This document shows positions 11,633 through 22,884 of a stretch of DNA of 64,000 nucleotides, piece after piece; within the stretch, counting starts at the first letter, position 1, and every line of letters begins with the position of its first letter. Position numbers and translations under genes: made by a program. Under the pieces are notes generated by a model, which saw only the letters and a list, made by a program, of their open reading frames with translations, was not told where the DNA came from and ran no database searches. The DNA is from Heliocidaris tuberculata (Eukaryota > Echinodermata > Echinoidea > Camarodonta > Echinometridae). The DNA is taken from NCBI GenBank assembly GCA_025618425.1, contig CM046838.1, positions 45,525,302 through 45,589,301 of the forward strand, in the 5' to 3' direction.

Positions 11633-12135
11633 TACAAATTTGCACCTTTTAGGGTGCAAATAAATGCAACACTGGGAGCACCTTTTTGGGTGCAATATTG
11701 TACCTTTCAGAAAGGTGCAATTTTGCACCATTATTAGGGTGCAATGCTGCACCATTTAGGGTTCAATATTGAACCCTTTTTGCTATAAAAAGGGTGCAAT
11801 TTTGCACCCAAAAGGGTGCAAATAAATGCAACACTGGGAGCACCTTTTTTGGGTGCAATATTGTACCTTTCAGAAAGGTGCAATTTTGCACCATTTAGGG
11901 TTCAATATTGAACCTTTTTTCCTATAAAAAGGGTGCAATTTTGCACCCAAAAGGGTGCAAATAAATGCAACACTGGGAGCACCTTTTTGGGTGCAATATT
12001 GTACCTTTCCAGAAGGTGCAGTTTTGCACCTTCTGGAAAGGTACAACGTTGAGCCCTTTACCCCCATAAAAGGGTGCGATTTTGCGCCTTACAGGGACGC
12101 TTTTGGGGTGCAAAATTGAACCCTTCTAAACCTTC
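11633..12135 (+). repeat. Subterminal tandem repeat, GGTGCAATATTGTACC type
   Basis: Units of about 150 bp recur near 11640, 11812 and 11955 (CAAATAAATGCAACACTGGG each time), and each is built of short palindromes such as GGTGCAATTTTGCACC and GGTGCAATATTGTACC. Related words recur near the other end of the TIR unit (18590-18725). The palindromic, clustered arrangement looks like transposase-binding subterminal repeats. Open frames here are by-products of the repeats. Confidence 0.75.
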
Positions 12136-12667
12136 CCTTTTGTTTGCATACACAGATACTGAAGAAAAAAACAAAAAAACAGAGAGCTATACTTTTCCAT
12201 GTTAAGTTAAAACAAAACTGAATGAGTTGTATTTAATAAGGCATATAAGCATACATTGGAGCATCTGATCTTTGAATACATGATATTCCGTATACATGTT
12301 CAAGCACAGTACAATTGTAATGAGAATACATGAGGTTAAGATGCACTTTGAATGACTTTCTAACAACCCCAACTTAGCAAGACATTTTTACAATAATTAA
12401 AAAAAAATGAACAGTTCTATATAAGCTGGCTTTAAAATAGTTCACGAACAGTGACAAGCAATAGGCTTTTGTTCCATCACTACATTATCAGGGAATAATA
12501 TTCTCAAATTTGATTAGCATTTTTGGTCGATGGGAAAAATACTTTAAACAAAGTTCTGTACAGTCCTATTTAAAAAATTTGCTACACAAAATAAATTTTG
12601 TGTAGCAGTCATATAGAAAATGCATAGCAAATTGCTATGCGACACCAAGAATTGATTAAGATTATCA

Positions 12668-12677
12668 TTCTCAGTGG

Positions 12678-12714
<37 letters not shown>
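12668..12714. repeat. (TA)n microsatellite
   Basis: An alternating TA tract of about 40 bases inside the large TIR unit. Confidence 0.95.
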
Positions 12715-13542
12715 TGTAATGGCCAGTGAGTACAACATAAGCAAGCAGGATTACATACCCTCATCTCAGTTAAAATTTTAACAATAAAAGGTACATGAAT
12801 TGTACCGAGTACAACAAATCATTAATCATTACTCACACACATTATGATGATCATTCGCAAATGAGTGATGCACTAAAAAAAAAAAAAAAACCAGTCATAA
12901 CAAAAACAGTGTATATAAAATTCAGGAATGCGTTCAAAGCTTTCCATTTCTAAAAACATATTTCTGTACTATATCTGCAAGTATGATATATTACATATGG
13001 TGTATACCTATGTGCGATATACTTTTCACTATACATGTATATTTCTTTTACAAGATATATTTTGTTTGTGTTTAGCTGTACATTGCTTCAGAAAAGAAGA
13101 AAAATTGAGTAAATACTGACTCTATGAAACACAATTCTAACTAATGAATGCTTAGTCATTAAGGTAATCTAAAACAGATTGTTCCATGTATACTTTTTCA
13201 ATTAACAATTATGAAATGCATTATGCTTTTTAATTGATACACATCTTAAAATTCAAACCTAGAAAGTTTTAAAAAACCAAAAATTTATGGGCATTCAAAA
13301 GGCAAGTGATGTGCATAATGGTGAAGCACTTTATTTTACAGTCTCTTTTTCTATTTTGGGGCATTCAAATAACAACAAATGCGCATGTTCAGTTGTTGCA
13401 GTAATCTGAATTACTGTAAAGAGACAACATGTATGTGGTACATAACTTATATAACATTTTCAGTAGGTACGAAACTACTAAAATCATACTACATGTACTG
13501 TGTACATTTGGCCTGTTACGAAGCCACACATACATTGTACAA

Positions 13543-14039
13543 GAGGAGCGGATCCAGGAGGGGGGAGAGGGAGAGCAGCCCCTCCCCCTAAAAAAAAAAA
13601 AAAAAAAAAAACTTTCAGAGACCAGAAGCAATGAGGTTTCAAATGGCCAGGGGGATTAAAGAGGGCTTTAAATGCCCCATTCAGGTCACTATATGAAATA
13701 AAATTCGGCCCACACTTCACACTTGTGACAGTTCTTTCACTCGCACAATTAAATACAATAGGTGGGTTATAATTATTTCCAGGATTTAAAAAAATTAAGG
13801 CTTTAAATAAATTGCACTTCACAACCGCAATTTTTTTTTTTTTTTTTTTTTTGGGGGGGGGTTTAAAATAACCAACTATCATGTAATAAAAAAGGGCTTC
13901 AAATGCCTTGTTCACGGTTCACTATATTGACAAAAACTTGGGCTCCCGTTTTGTGCTCGCTTCGCTCAACTGATTTTTTTTAAAATCTTTTTCAATTTGC
14001 CCACCCCCCCCCTTCCTAGAAATCCTAAATCCGCCACTG
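13543..14039. mobile_element. hAT-type MITE (GCGGATCCAGG ends)
   Basis: GAGGAGCGGATCCAGG at the left and CCTAAATCCGCCACTG at the right are inverted versions of the common invertebrate CAGGGGCGGATCCAGG terminus. The flanks are TTGTACAA (13535-13542) and TTGTAAAA (14040-14047), an 8-bp duplication with one mismatch. The inside is filled with A, T and G runs, with no coding capacity. The divergence suggests an old insertion. Confidence 0.65.
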
Positions 14040-16379
14040 TTGTAAAATATATATGTGTCCTTTATGCCAAACAAGGAAGGAGCCAAGGAACAAGTAGCAT
14101 AAATTATCTGCAGAAGAATACTCTGTCCCATACTCTGTCCCAGCAGACACCCATTGTACCACATAAATGTCATTGCAGGCATCATGTACCTTGACATACA
14201 TAGAATACACCATTTAGATTGTGACCGAAAGAAGCGAGTGGTGCTGCAGAGTGAACTCTCCAAAATGTATTAGACCTCGGCCATCACATGAGGAAGATGA
14301 TAATGACAAAGAGCATTCTTATTGAATCTTGTTTAGAAAATGCTACACCTTGAGGGGTGCAGGTTTGCCAATACCAAGTCTGACCAAATATTGTTGTATA
14401 AAGATTAAAGGGAGCCACCGCTCGATATACATGTACGTTCAATTTCATTCGCTTGCCCCTATTACAAGGCCGTGCATAACAACAATCTTGGAGCAGCGAA
14501 CAAAATTGCCGTAGAGGGTGGGGTAGTGTTTGTCAGTTGGGTTTTTCAGTTCGTCTTTCTCCGGTCAAATGCGTGCTGCATACACACAATTCATGCGTTT
14601 ACCGAAGATGTACGGAGATTCCTGAATATTACCCGAGCCGGGCCAAGCTCCAAAACACCACGATTGGCGACTTTTCGGTCCCTTTAAGGTGTTTTTTTTC
14701 CCAGCTTTAGGTACTCAAGCCCATAGACGTAAAAGAGGAAAAACATAGTGGCAAACCCTGTGAGTGCTCCAGAGCAGTGGCACACCTCGCCCCCTTCAAT
14801 CCAGACTGCAGTTACAAAGTCTTCTTGTAGCAGCTTTCCTCTAAACACTGCAGTTGTTGTTGGTGTCACAGGTTCCTAAGAATGTGTAAGGAAAGAAATT
14901 TACCAGGTCACTGTGCATGATAAAGTAAAATCATCTTATGATTCTCCATAGAACTACAGAAGTATGTAGGGAAAAGGGTAGAGGAAATGAGAAAAAAATG
15001 GAGATAAATCTAGTGTCATACTCTAAACTTTAACCCCATGTAATTTAAGTGAACAGTTTCCTGCATCAGATTCAGACCACCCCCCCCCCCCCCCCCCACC
15101 ACTTATGTTACACAATCTCTTAATAGTATCTTTATGGTAGAATGGAATAGTGGTTGCAACATGTTTGGGAAGAAAGGGTTTAAATTGTCATTTACCTTGT
15201 CTACAACATACATCATGTCCTTCTCCCCAAGCAGGTGTGGTATGGCCAGAAATGAGACCGCAAGTGTCAGATCTGGAAGTTAATCAGACAAATTATATTA
15301 AATCTATGAAAGAACTGACGTTCACATAACAAACAATTGATGTGGAGGAGCTTTTCACAGCAACTTGATGTACACCCCTGTTATTAACACATGTACAGAA
15401 TTATAAAACATGATAGTTCTGTAACAGAGTCTGCATAAGTAAAGAAAAAAATTAAATAATATTTTTTTCGAAGACAAAAGCTTCAAGCCCCCTCCTGTTG
15501 GAATGGTAACCAAGAAGAGCATTGCAAAATGCATTCTAAACATTTAAACAAATACTGACCTTTCATTTTGTCTCCCTCAATACACTCCTGGATGAAGCCG
15601 AGGCATTATATTCCTTGAAGAGACAGCTTGTGGAGCCAAGGGTCGAATTCCTCCAAACGTGGATGATTTTCTCTGCTAGTTTTTCGAGGGCAGTCCGGAA
15701 AAACTCAATCTCTTTCAGAATCTGCAAATTCAAAAAAATATATTATAGCATTGTTCTTGTTTTGTTCTGTCAGAGAAAGTATAAGCCATGAAATTTATCA
15801 AAAATAATCCTAAGAATGGACGAAATTTGTAAAGCTAATTATTAAAGCTGACATCCATAATGAATTTGTGTGCTTTGAACATCATAAAAACAAGGTAGAT
15901 AGAGGGACTCAAATTAAAACATTCCTTTTGCCTGAAAAATTTTGTACATGTATGCAACTATTATCTGTTTCTGATAATTAAGTCCAGATTATTGATAAAC
16001 CTCTACTTACCCAATACTCCGAGTCTCCAACTACAGGATGGGGAACTCCTCCACCTCAAAAGCAACATGCTCGGCACTATATTGAGCTCGGTGAGTCCTA
16101 GTGCGCCTCATGATATCTTCTATGACACCTTTATCCTGGTTGCGCCTCCTCGCAAGCACTTTTAACTCTTTTCATCTTCTCCTTGGAGATCATCCTTAAA
16201 AAGTGAATACAGAATATGTAAGAGTCTGAAACTCCATTCTTCCTATGGACAAAAAGAAATCACCTACATTTTACCTTACCAAATACGCATAATGTTATCA
16301 ATTACATATAATTAGATATCAAAATGGAGATTCAGCCCACCTCATACAATGTGATTAGATGCGTTCAGATCAGAATTAA

Positions 16380-16790
16380 ACGATTGCCCACTTATGCATG
16401 TACAAGCTTATCTGAAGATAACCTTGTACTCCACAATAGCTTTAACGGGTGAATAGGCTTCAATAGGTTTTGTGTGTATTAGCGGGAAGTGGTACATTCT
16501 AGATCATTCATACATGAGAGGAAAATAATTATTTAAAATTTCATTTTCAACTCTGAAACCTCAAATTTTTTAGCATACATAGTGAGAGTTGACAAGTCCC
16601 TGAATCAGGTAAAATAGCAAATTCAAGAAAATTAAATCTTGCTTGGATCAAATTTGTTGTCTGTTTTTTACTACTGCAACAGTGAATGTTTGACACAGTC
16701 CCACATAGGCAAGGGCCTATGAGTGACGATTGCCTAATACCACATTGATCATTGGACAGGATCACTCATAGCGGCATTATGTGTATACAT
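16380..16790. repeat. Interspersed repeat, inverse copy of 39750-40060
   Basis: Words such as ACTGCAACAGTGAATGTTTG, CCCACATAGGCAAGGGCCTA and AGTCCCTGAATCAGG recur in inverse orientation at about 39750-40060 in MTAP intron 1. The copies are ~85% alike by eye. No terminal inverted repeats were found. Confidence 0.65.
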
Positions 16791-17119
16791 CTTGGACGGT
16801 TGTACATCTCAACACTATCAAACACCACTGCACAAAATTCACCAAAATTCACTCAAAATCGGCATTTAATTTACGAATACCGACATGAAATACGATAAAT
16901 TCAACTCACTGATGTTGGAAAAGATAATTCCAAAAATTAAATCCGTAATTTACGGGGTATCGAAGTCATTGTGTACATTTCTTGGTCACCGCGAGCGCTG
17001 ACATCTCCCCCCCCCCCCCCCCAAAAAAAAAATTTGGTCGGCAAAAATTTGGTCACTGTCGACGCGCATACGTAAAAGTCCCGATTTTTCGTGTGCGCAA
17101 TTGTAGAGATCAGTGTGCA

Positions 17120-17406
17120 TCAGTATACATATTACCATTGAATTGGTTAGCATGGTTAGGCCTAGGCTCTACTATTTAAGGAATCGGCTTAATTCACCAA
17201 TTTAACTGAACAATCCGTTTAAAGCTCCTTTTTCAGGTAATTCAGGGTCCAAGGTATACTCCGTTTGAAAATCTTGCAGCCGTATTCAAACTGTTATTAG
17301 TGTGTAAGTCAATGTGTATTCGGTTTGCACAGCAGAGTGATACTGATACGACCGTTTCTGTCTCTAAGTGAAGAGCTAATGAACGAGAGACAGAATTTTC
17401 GGTCTA
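17120..17406. mobile_element. 5'-truncated copy of the 4226-4596 MITE
   Basis: It shares TTAGGCCTAGGCT, CAGGTAATTCAGGGTCCAAGG, CTCCGTTTGAAAATCTT and the right end GAACGAGAGACAGAATTTTC with the MITE at 4204-4612. The left terminal repeat is missing, so this copy is truncated or rearranged. Confidence 0.7.
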
Positions 17407-18579
17407 CATGTAGGTGTGAATATGGATGGGATGGACATTGGTGGGATTTACTTACACTTAATAACAAAAAAAAACAAAACAGAACAACGTACCTCAAGTG
17501 ATTACCTCAAAGCCTTCTTTCCAGGAGAGGCCATCTTCTTTAGCATGTTTAGACTTTGCGCCAGGTGCACTGCTTCCCTTTTCCAGCCAAATAGCCCTCT
17601 TTTCTTGACTTTAGTCTCTAGAACATCCTCATCTATTCTAGGCCGGGTCGACCCTACTTTTATTTTGAGGGACTCCTTCCATGTGTCCTGTTGGATAAAT
17701 GTATACCAGAAAATTTTTGTGTCCTGATGCTATTATTACTGATAATAATTTCGGTACAATAAAAATAAATTGGGAGGGAAACATGAAATTTGGTAAACAG
17801 ATCAAATCAGAACTTGTCATGACAAAAAGTTACACAAAATTGAACAGATGGGACTGGGACCTTGACATACGTAAATATTGTTGCTCGATCTTGTTAAAAA
17901 TTTTATTTTGTGAAATTTTGTGAAATATATATCAAAATACACATGATGTCATGCCATGACTTGATTACACAGAGGTTATATTCTACAAGACATAAAAACA
18001 TATTTTACGCTTACCGTTAACGCTGAAAGCTCACCAGAGAAAGGATATCGCGCGGCTGAATTTGATTTGAATTTTGTGCGAGCAATATGCATATGCAGCT
18101 CAGAGATTGATCGGCCAATCATGGCGCACGTATTAAAGCGATACGAATATGGTATTTTTAATTTTTTTTTAAATTTCAATAATTCATGAATCAAATAATT
18201 TATATTTGAAGAAAATAGAGCTTAAAATGTGGTTATAATGAAATAAAATGCAATTCTAAAAGAAATACTGTGGCAGAAACTGTAACACTTACCCTGTTTA
18301 ACTTCATGTTCAGCATTTTCGTGGGCATTTTCTGTCGATCGCTTTCATTGGCCAATGATGTTTAGACGGGCGAAGTTGACGTAGTCTTTTGGCCAAAACG
18401 TTCAAAATTGTCCTCGAAAGTACAGTTCATTTATGAGACTAAATAGTTTGCAGATGAACATGTTATTACAACAGTATGTCATAATATAACCGATTAAATA
18501 TTACATTTAATAACAAACTTGAATAATTTCTAAAAAAAGGACACCAAACAAAAGACTACACGTTATAACGCAGCATACG

Positions 18580-18735
18580 TTTGAGACTAACAAAAGGTAC
18601 AAGTTTGCACCCTCTTCAGATTTATCATTGAAATTACTCAAAAGGGTACAATATTGTACCTTTTACGTAGTTTGCTACACATTGCACCTTTTTTTGGATT
18701 TTTGCACCATTTGTGCACCTTTAATTCTTAGTGTG
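18580..18735. repeat. Right end and subterminal repeats of the TIR unit
   Basis: Contains AAAGGTACAAGTTTGCACC, GGGTACAATATTGTACC and TTTGTGCACCTTTAATTC, then CTTAGTGTG followed by TA. These are the inverse of the left terminus and its subterminal words. Confidence 0.6.
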
Positions 18736-18972
18736 TATAGCCGGGCAGGCAACTATATCGAGCGCGCTTAGCTCCGCTCTCAGTCTCGCCTGATTAAAAG
18801 CACACGATCTTCTTCTCGATCTCTCCTAACCCTCAATTAGTCCACTCTCTTCCCGCCTAATATCCGACAAGGAAATTCCCATCCAGGGTCTTGCGTCTCC
18901 CTCCGTATTTTACGGATATTATGGCTGATATGATCATGTGACGTTGATCCTCTCCGTCCGTCTGTTCATCCT

Positions 18973-19225
18973 CCAAACACGAGAGGCTTATTATGTCGTT
19001 AATATTCTTCAAGCCTCGTAAATCTTGATCTTAATTTTGTCCAAGGAACATTTAGGTTCCACACTTCAAGCTGTAAATAAGGAGAATACCTGTCACTTCA
19101 TCCTGATAATACGAAAGGCTTATTATTTCGTGAATTCTTCTACCCACGTATCAGAGCTTGAACTCAATTTTTGTCCAAGGAACATCTTCGTGAGATGCTA
19201 TATAGGTTCAACACGTCAAGCTGAG
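18973..19225 (+). repeat. Diverged tandem duplication upstream of TRIM gene
   Basis: About 115 bp (18973-19086) with GAGGCTTATTATGTCGT, TTGTCCAAGGAACAT, TAGGTTCCACACTTCAAGCT recurs at about 19108-19225 as AAGGCTTATTATTTCGT, TTGTCCAAGGAACAT, TAGGTTCAACACGTCAAGCT. It lies 1.5-1.7 kb upstream of the TRIM start codon, in possible promoter or 5'UTR sequence. Confidence 0.7.
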
Positions 19226-20053
19226 AACAAGGAGATTTAGTGGCCTGATCGCCACAATTTGAATGAGTCAACGAGTGGAAGATGGTACTCCTGAAGGAGC
19301 TTGCATCACTTCAAGAATAAATGGTGTGAAAATATCGTTTTGAGTGTGCTTCCCGGACTTAAAGTTCGGATAACTTCTTGAATTGGTGCTTGGAATATTT
19401 GTTTCTCAACATAATTGGATTATCGTTCATGAGATATGGATATGGAAGCGAGAGGGGATACATTATAGATCATCAAAGGTGAAAGAATATTACTCCATGC
19501 AGTAGCCCTATCCTGTACTGATTAACTTTTTTTTGTGTGGTTGGTTTTTACATCGCAGATTAGGAACATAATCTGAAATTACATTTAACATCTTAGAGAT
19601 GGGAATATAAAGTACCCATCTGGAATCAACATAAAGCTCAAAATGTTCTCTTGGAAGTTGGAACTGATACGATATGCCTCATGAGATCTTCTACAACGCA
19701 TGCAGATAAATGAAGTTGATATGTTTCAACAGTTCCTGATTATCCATTGTTCAAATCGAAATATTCAAGGAACTTAGAAATACGTGTATTTTCCTGACGT
19801 TATCTGTGATGCCACTGCGATAAACATGCGGAATTAATTATTTGTTTCGATTCATCTCTCCCACGCGAATTTACTGAACAATACAGAGCATTTTTGTCTT
19901 GAGTTAAAAATTTTTTTTCTGATATCGTTCGCCTGTCTTACAACTTCAGTCGAGAGTAGTGCCTGATACAGTCAACAGCATAGCAAGTTGACGAGTATAT
20001 CTGACTAGCAGGAAGCGGGGAACGAGAGAGAAAGCATATTCTGGACAGACCAG

Positions 20054-20630
20054 GTAATTGGCATTATCTGCTGTGCTAAAATAATCTGTAGTTTTAAGTA
20101 GGTGCATGTAATCAAGTAAACTCGAGATACTTTTCTTTTAAGCTTCAAGTTAACTTTATGATAATATTTATGATACACTAAAACAAAGACTGAATCATAT
20201 CTTGAGATGGATGAATAAAATATTATTTCCTGAGATTATTTCGCAGTTTTACCATAAGTTCAGCTACTATCGGTCATGTAAATTATAATTAGCGAATTTA
20301 TGAGATGAAGTGTAGATAAAGCTACTCCATATAACTGCATAATATAGGAGCACCACATCTCCTGGTCTTCTATAAATGGCCCTTTTCCCTATCCTTCTAG
20401 AGCGGAATTAAAAGCAAGTATAATTTGACATAATATTAACCTGTGGAAGATGAATAGATAATGGAGAGTCGAAAAACCTCCTGAACTTCTTGTAAGTGCC
20501 CTTTCAACCCTATATAAAGCGGAATTGTGAAAGCAGTGCTTATTTTGCTTTGTGTAACTTGGTATTTCGTAGTCGGAAATATTAGTTTTTGATTTTTTAA
20601 ATTTTTGTGATTTTTATTTTTAATTCGCAG
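20054..20630 (+). other. Probable 5'UTR intron of the TRIM gene
   Basis: A donor CAG/GTAATT at 20051-20059 and an acceptor TTAATTCGCAG ending at 20630 frame a 577-bp intron. The next exon would start at 20631, 78 bases before the TRIM ATG, giving a spliced leader in front of a single coding exon. There is no transcript evidence. Confidence 0.45.
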
Positions 20631-20708
20631 GTCAGATTGGTCACACTTGATGTAAGCCGTACGCCTCTCTGAACTAGCATCGCCATCAGCTAATCGACAG
20701 GTGCAGAA

Positions 20709-22682
20709 ATGGCGTCCTTGAAAAGAGTAACGGCGCAAAACCTGAACTGTCCTCTCTGCATGGACACCTTTGAGGAAGCCACTCTCCTTAGCTGTGGACA
20801 CACATTCTGTCGCAAATGCTTGGTGAAGTACGACGAGTTCCACCCAGACCACACCGACATGCTCTGCCCACTCTGCCGTGAGGCCACACCCTTGAACGAG
20901 AAGCGAGTGGAAGGGTTGTCATCCAACGTGACCCTGAACGGACTAGTCGGGGATATCAACAGGATTTCAGTGCGCCAGACAGATGAGTCACGGCCAAGGT
21001 GTAATCTTTGCGTGCCGAAGTCGATGACCGATGACCAGGAGCAACCGATCGCCGTCTCATTCTGTCACGAGTGTGAGGGATATCTGTGCGACAGCTGCCT
21101 CTCTGGGCATACTCGCATGGTGCACGTCTTCGGCAACCACCGCACTATATCCGTGCAGGAGGTTTTGAGCGAGAAGGCCAGTGTGGAGGGTCACATCTCC
21201 AAGACCTGCTCCGAGCACAAGGCGGAACAGGTGGATTTCTACTGTCAAAACTGCGAAGAGGTCGTCTGTCACAAATGCACGGTAGTCAAACACTGCGGTA
21301 GGGACCATTCCATCAAGGATCTCGCCGAGTACGAGACGGAAACCAGACAGAAGATCGACATGCTAGTGATGAGGAGCTCGGTCCGGAGGGCGAAGATCGA
21401 GAAACACATCGGTGACATCAAGCAGGAGGAAAAACACATCCGCGTCATGCTCACCAAGATGGAGAGTGAGATCAACCGCGCTTACACCGAGAAGCAGAAA
21501 CAGCTGGATGAAAACAGACGGATTTTGATGGAGGAAGTGCGGCGTATGGAGGCGGTGTACTACGGAAGACTAATCGATATGACGAAGACAGCCCGAACAT
21601 TGGCGAAGAAAATATCCGTATCGAGTGAAATGATCTCGAAAGGTAAACGAAAGCCCTTGTTCGGAGAGAGTCGCGTCGCTCACAACAATCTCTATCAGGA
21701 GCTCGATCAGGTCCTCGGCGAAGAAGTGGACATGATGGCGCCTAATCGACTTAAAGACCTCACCGCCAAAACGTGCTTCGTTCCATCCGCAAGCGACGTC
21801 ATCGACCTCGGACAGATCGGTGCTCATATCACCGGCTGGGCGGTAGTCAATGAAGTTGACTTACCGAGCGAAGACGCCATGAACGGTCTCGCTGCCATGT
21901 CATACGACAAAGTCGCGGTGTCTTATTTCGACGGTGGTGTCGATTCGTTCAACATCTACTCCGGGGAAAGAAAATTGTTGATTGAGAGCGACGATCGCGG
22001 CACCCACGATGTCGCTTTCCTGAGTGATGGCCGATTCGTCGCTACAAATACTCGTCGCGTCCTGAAGCTTTTCAACGCAAATCAGACGCCCACCGACGTC
22101 CGTTTTGAGACGCCCTCTGAGACAACCGGCCTAACGATGATCGACGTCGACGCCCAGGATCACATATTCGTTTCGTTCTGGGATCTCAATAAGATATTCG
22201 TCTTCTCACCTTCTGGCGGCAAACCACTTCGGGTCATCAAGACCGAGCGGATTCCTCGTCAGATCTGCACGACGTCGGCTGGCGTCATCGTCACCCAGAA
22301 ACTCAGCAACATCACCGTACTCGACGAGGAAGGCAACATCCAGTGGTCGGTGACGAAGAGGAAGGGATACCTTCATCCAGCCGTCAACGACAAGGACCAG
22401 CTCTACGTCGCCTGCGTCCGACCCGCAGATCAATCTCTCTCAATCGAACATTACACTTTCGGCGGCAAACACATGGGAACGGTGCTCAAGAACGCGAAGA
22501 TTGAGATCCCGTCGAGACATTGGTATTACATGACATTCTTGTCACCTTCATGTATTGCTTTCTGTACCCCTGGTAAGCTCTATGTCATTCAGAAGTCTCT
22601 GACCAGGACGAAAACTCTGACCGAGATTGTCTCTCCGACATGCTACGAGATCGAAAGCGAAATTAAGATTTGTAAACAATGA
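20709..22682 (+). CDS. TRIM-family RING/B-box protein, probable E3 ligase
   Basis: A single open exon of 657 codons. The N-terminal RING finger is C3HC4 (C14, C17, C29, H31, C34, C37, C53, C56). A first B-box-like zinc cluster lies at about 98-144 (C98, C101, C119, C122, C127, C130 and following His), and a B-box 2 at 167-200 (C167, H170, C179, C182, C187, C190, H195, H200). A charged helical coiled-coil region follows (about 205-310). The remaining ~340 residues repeat hydrophobic/Asp-Gly blocks compatible with an NHL-like beta-propeller. The order RING, two B-boxes, coiled coil, propeller matches the TRIM2/3/56-like class, whose members are cytoplasmic ubiquitin ligases. The start has good context (GCAGAAATGG). 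Its GC content is clearly higher than its surroundings. Orthology to a particular TRIM cannot be settled; invertebrates have many lineage-specific copies. Confidence 0.93.
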   Translation: MASLKRVTAQNLNCPLCMDTFEEATLLSCGHTFCRKCLVKYDEFHPDHTDMLCPLCREATPLNEKRVEGLSSNVTLNGLVGDINRISVRQTDESRPRCNLCVPKSMTDDQEQPIAVSFCHECEGYLCDSCLSGHTRMVHVFGNHRTISVQEVLSEKASVEGHISKTCSEHKAEQVDFYCQNCEEVVCHKCTVVKHCGRDHSIKDLAEYETETRQKIDMLVMRSSVRRAKIEKHIGDIKQEEKHIRVMLTKMESEINRAYTEKQKQLDENRRILMEEVRRMEAVYYGRLIDMTKTARTLAKKISVSSEMISKGKRKPLFGESRVAHNNLYQELDQVLGEEVDMMAPNRLKDLTAKTCFVPSASDVIDLGQIGAHITGWAVVNEVDLPSEDAMNGLAAMSYDKVAVSYFDGGVDSFNIYSGERKLLIESDDRGTHDVAFLSDGRFVATNTRRVLKLFNANQTPTDVRFETPSETTGLTMIDVDAQDHIFVSFWDLNKIFVFSPSGGKPLRVIKTERIPRQICTTSAGVIVTQKLSNITVLDEEGNIQWSVTKRKGYLHPAVNDKDQLYVACVRPADQSLSIEHYTFGGKHMGTVLKNAKIEIPSRHWYYMTFLSPSCIAFCTPGKLYVIQKSLTRTKTLTEIVSPTCYEIESEIKICKQ

Positions 22683-22884
22683 TGGACATGAGTTTCTCGG
22701 ATATAATTTACGGCCAAGGTGCCTTGATTGGCAAATGTTTGTATTCTGAAGGAAATGTCAACGACAAGTTCTCGAATTTATCAAGTAACTCACAAAGTAA
22801 AGCCTTTTAGAACGTAAAATGAACATACAGTGGTTCGTAAACATGCAGGTAAAAGAATGATTACAGAGATTTTAACTTGTCAAT

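Larger units (their letters stand above)
14684..18328 (-). pseudogene. Decayed six-exon gene, unknown-function family
   Basis: On the minus strand I can connect six exons with GT-AG ends: 18293-18328 (ATG, 12 codons), 17506-17687, 16011-16194, 15560-15721, 15196-15272, and 14684-14875 with the stop. Phases fit at 18293/17687, 17506/16194 and 15196/14875. Exon 3 needs a one-base frameshift near the GAGGAGGCGC segment and has an in-frame TAG near its end; exon 4 has a stop and a frame change before its donor. The last exon encodes a hydrophobic segment preceded by a G-E-V-C motif. The pattern of an R-R-T-x-T-x-R segment, a middle helical region and a C-terminal hydrophobic end recalls a large, uncharacterised protein family seen in many copies in fish and marine invertebrates (some labelled SAMD3-like). 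That resemblance is from memory and not verified. It looks dead. Confidence 0.5.
11615..18735. mobile_element. ~7.1 kb terminal-inverted-repeat unit, TA-flanked
   Basis: The left end CACACTAAGAAATAAAGGT and the right end (inverse CACACTAAGAATTAAAGGT) form a ~26-bp inverted repeat, each flanked outside by TA. Both ends are followed by subterminal motifs of the type GGTGCAA...TTGCACC. Inside lies a six-exon, decayed minus-strand gene of unknown function, an older hAT-like MITE (13543-14039), a truncated MITE (17120-17406) and an interspersed repeat (16380-16790). A TA duplication would suit Tc1/mariner-like transposition, but no DDE transposase is recognisable. The two ends could instead be two separate small elements facing each other. 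Confidence 0.5.

Noticed and set aside
11615..18735. CACTA (EnSpm) transposon because the ends contain CACTAAG
   Set aside because: Flanks outside CACTA do not duplicate (ACA versus TGT), whereas TA outside CACACTAAG does; no TNP2-type transposase seen.
20436..20959. Minus-strand open frames over the TRIM start
   Set aside because: Antisense shadows of the RING-domain coding sequence and its leader; no motif or splice support.
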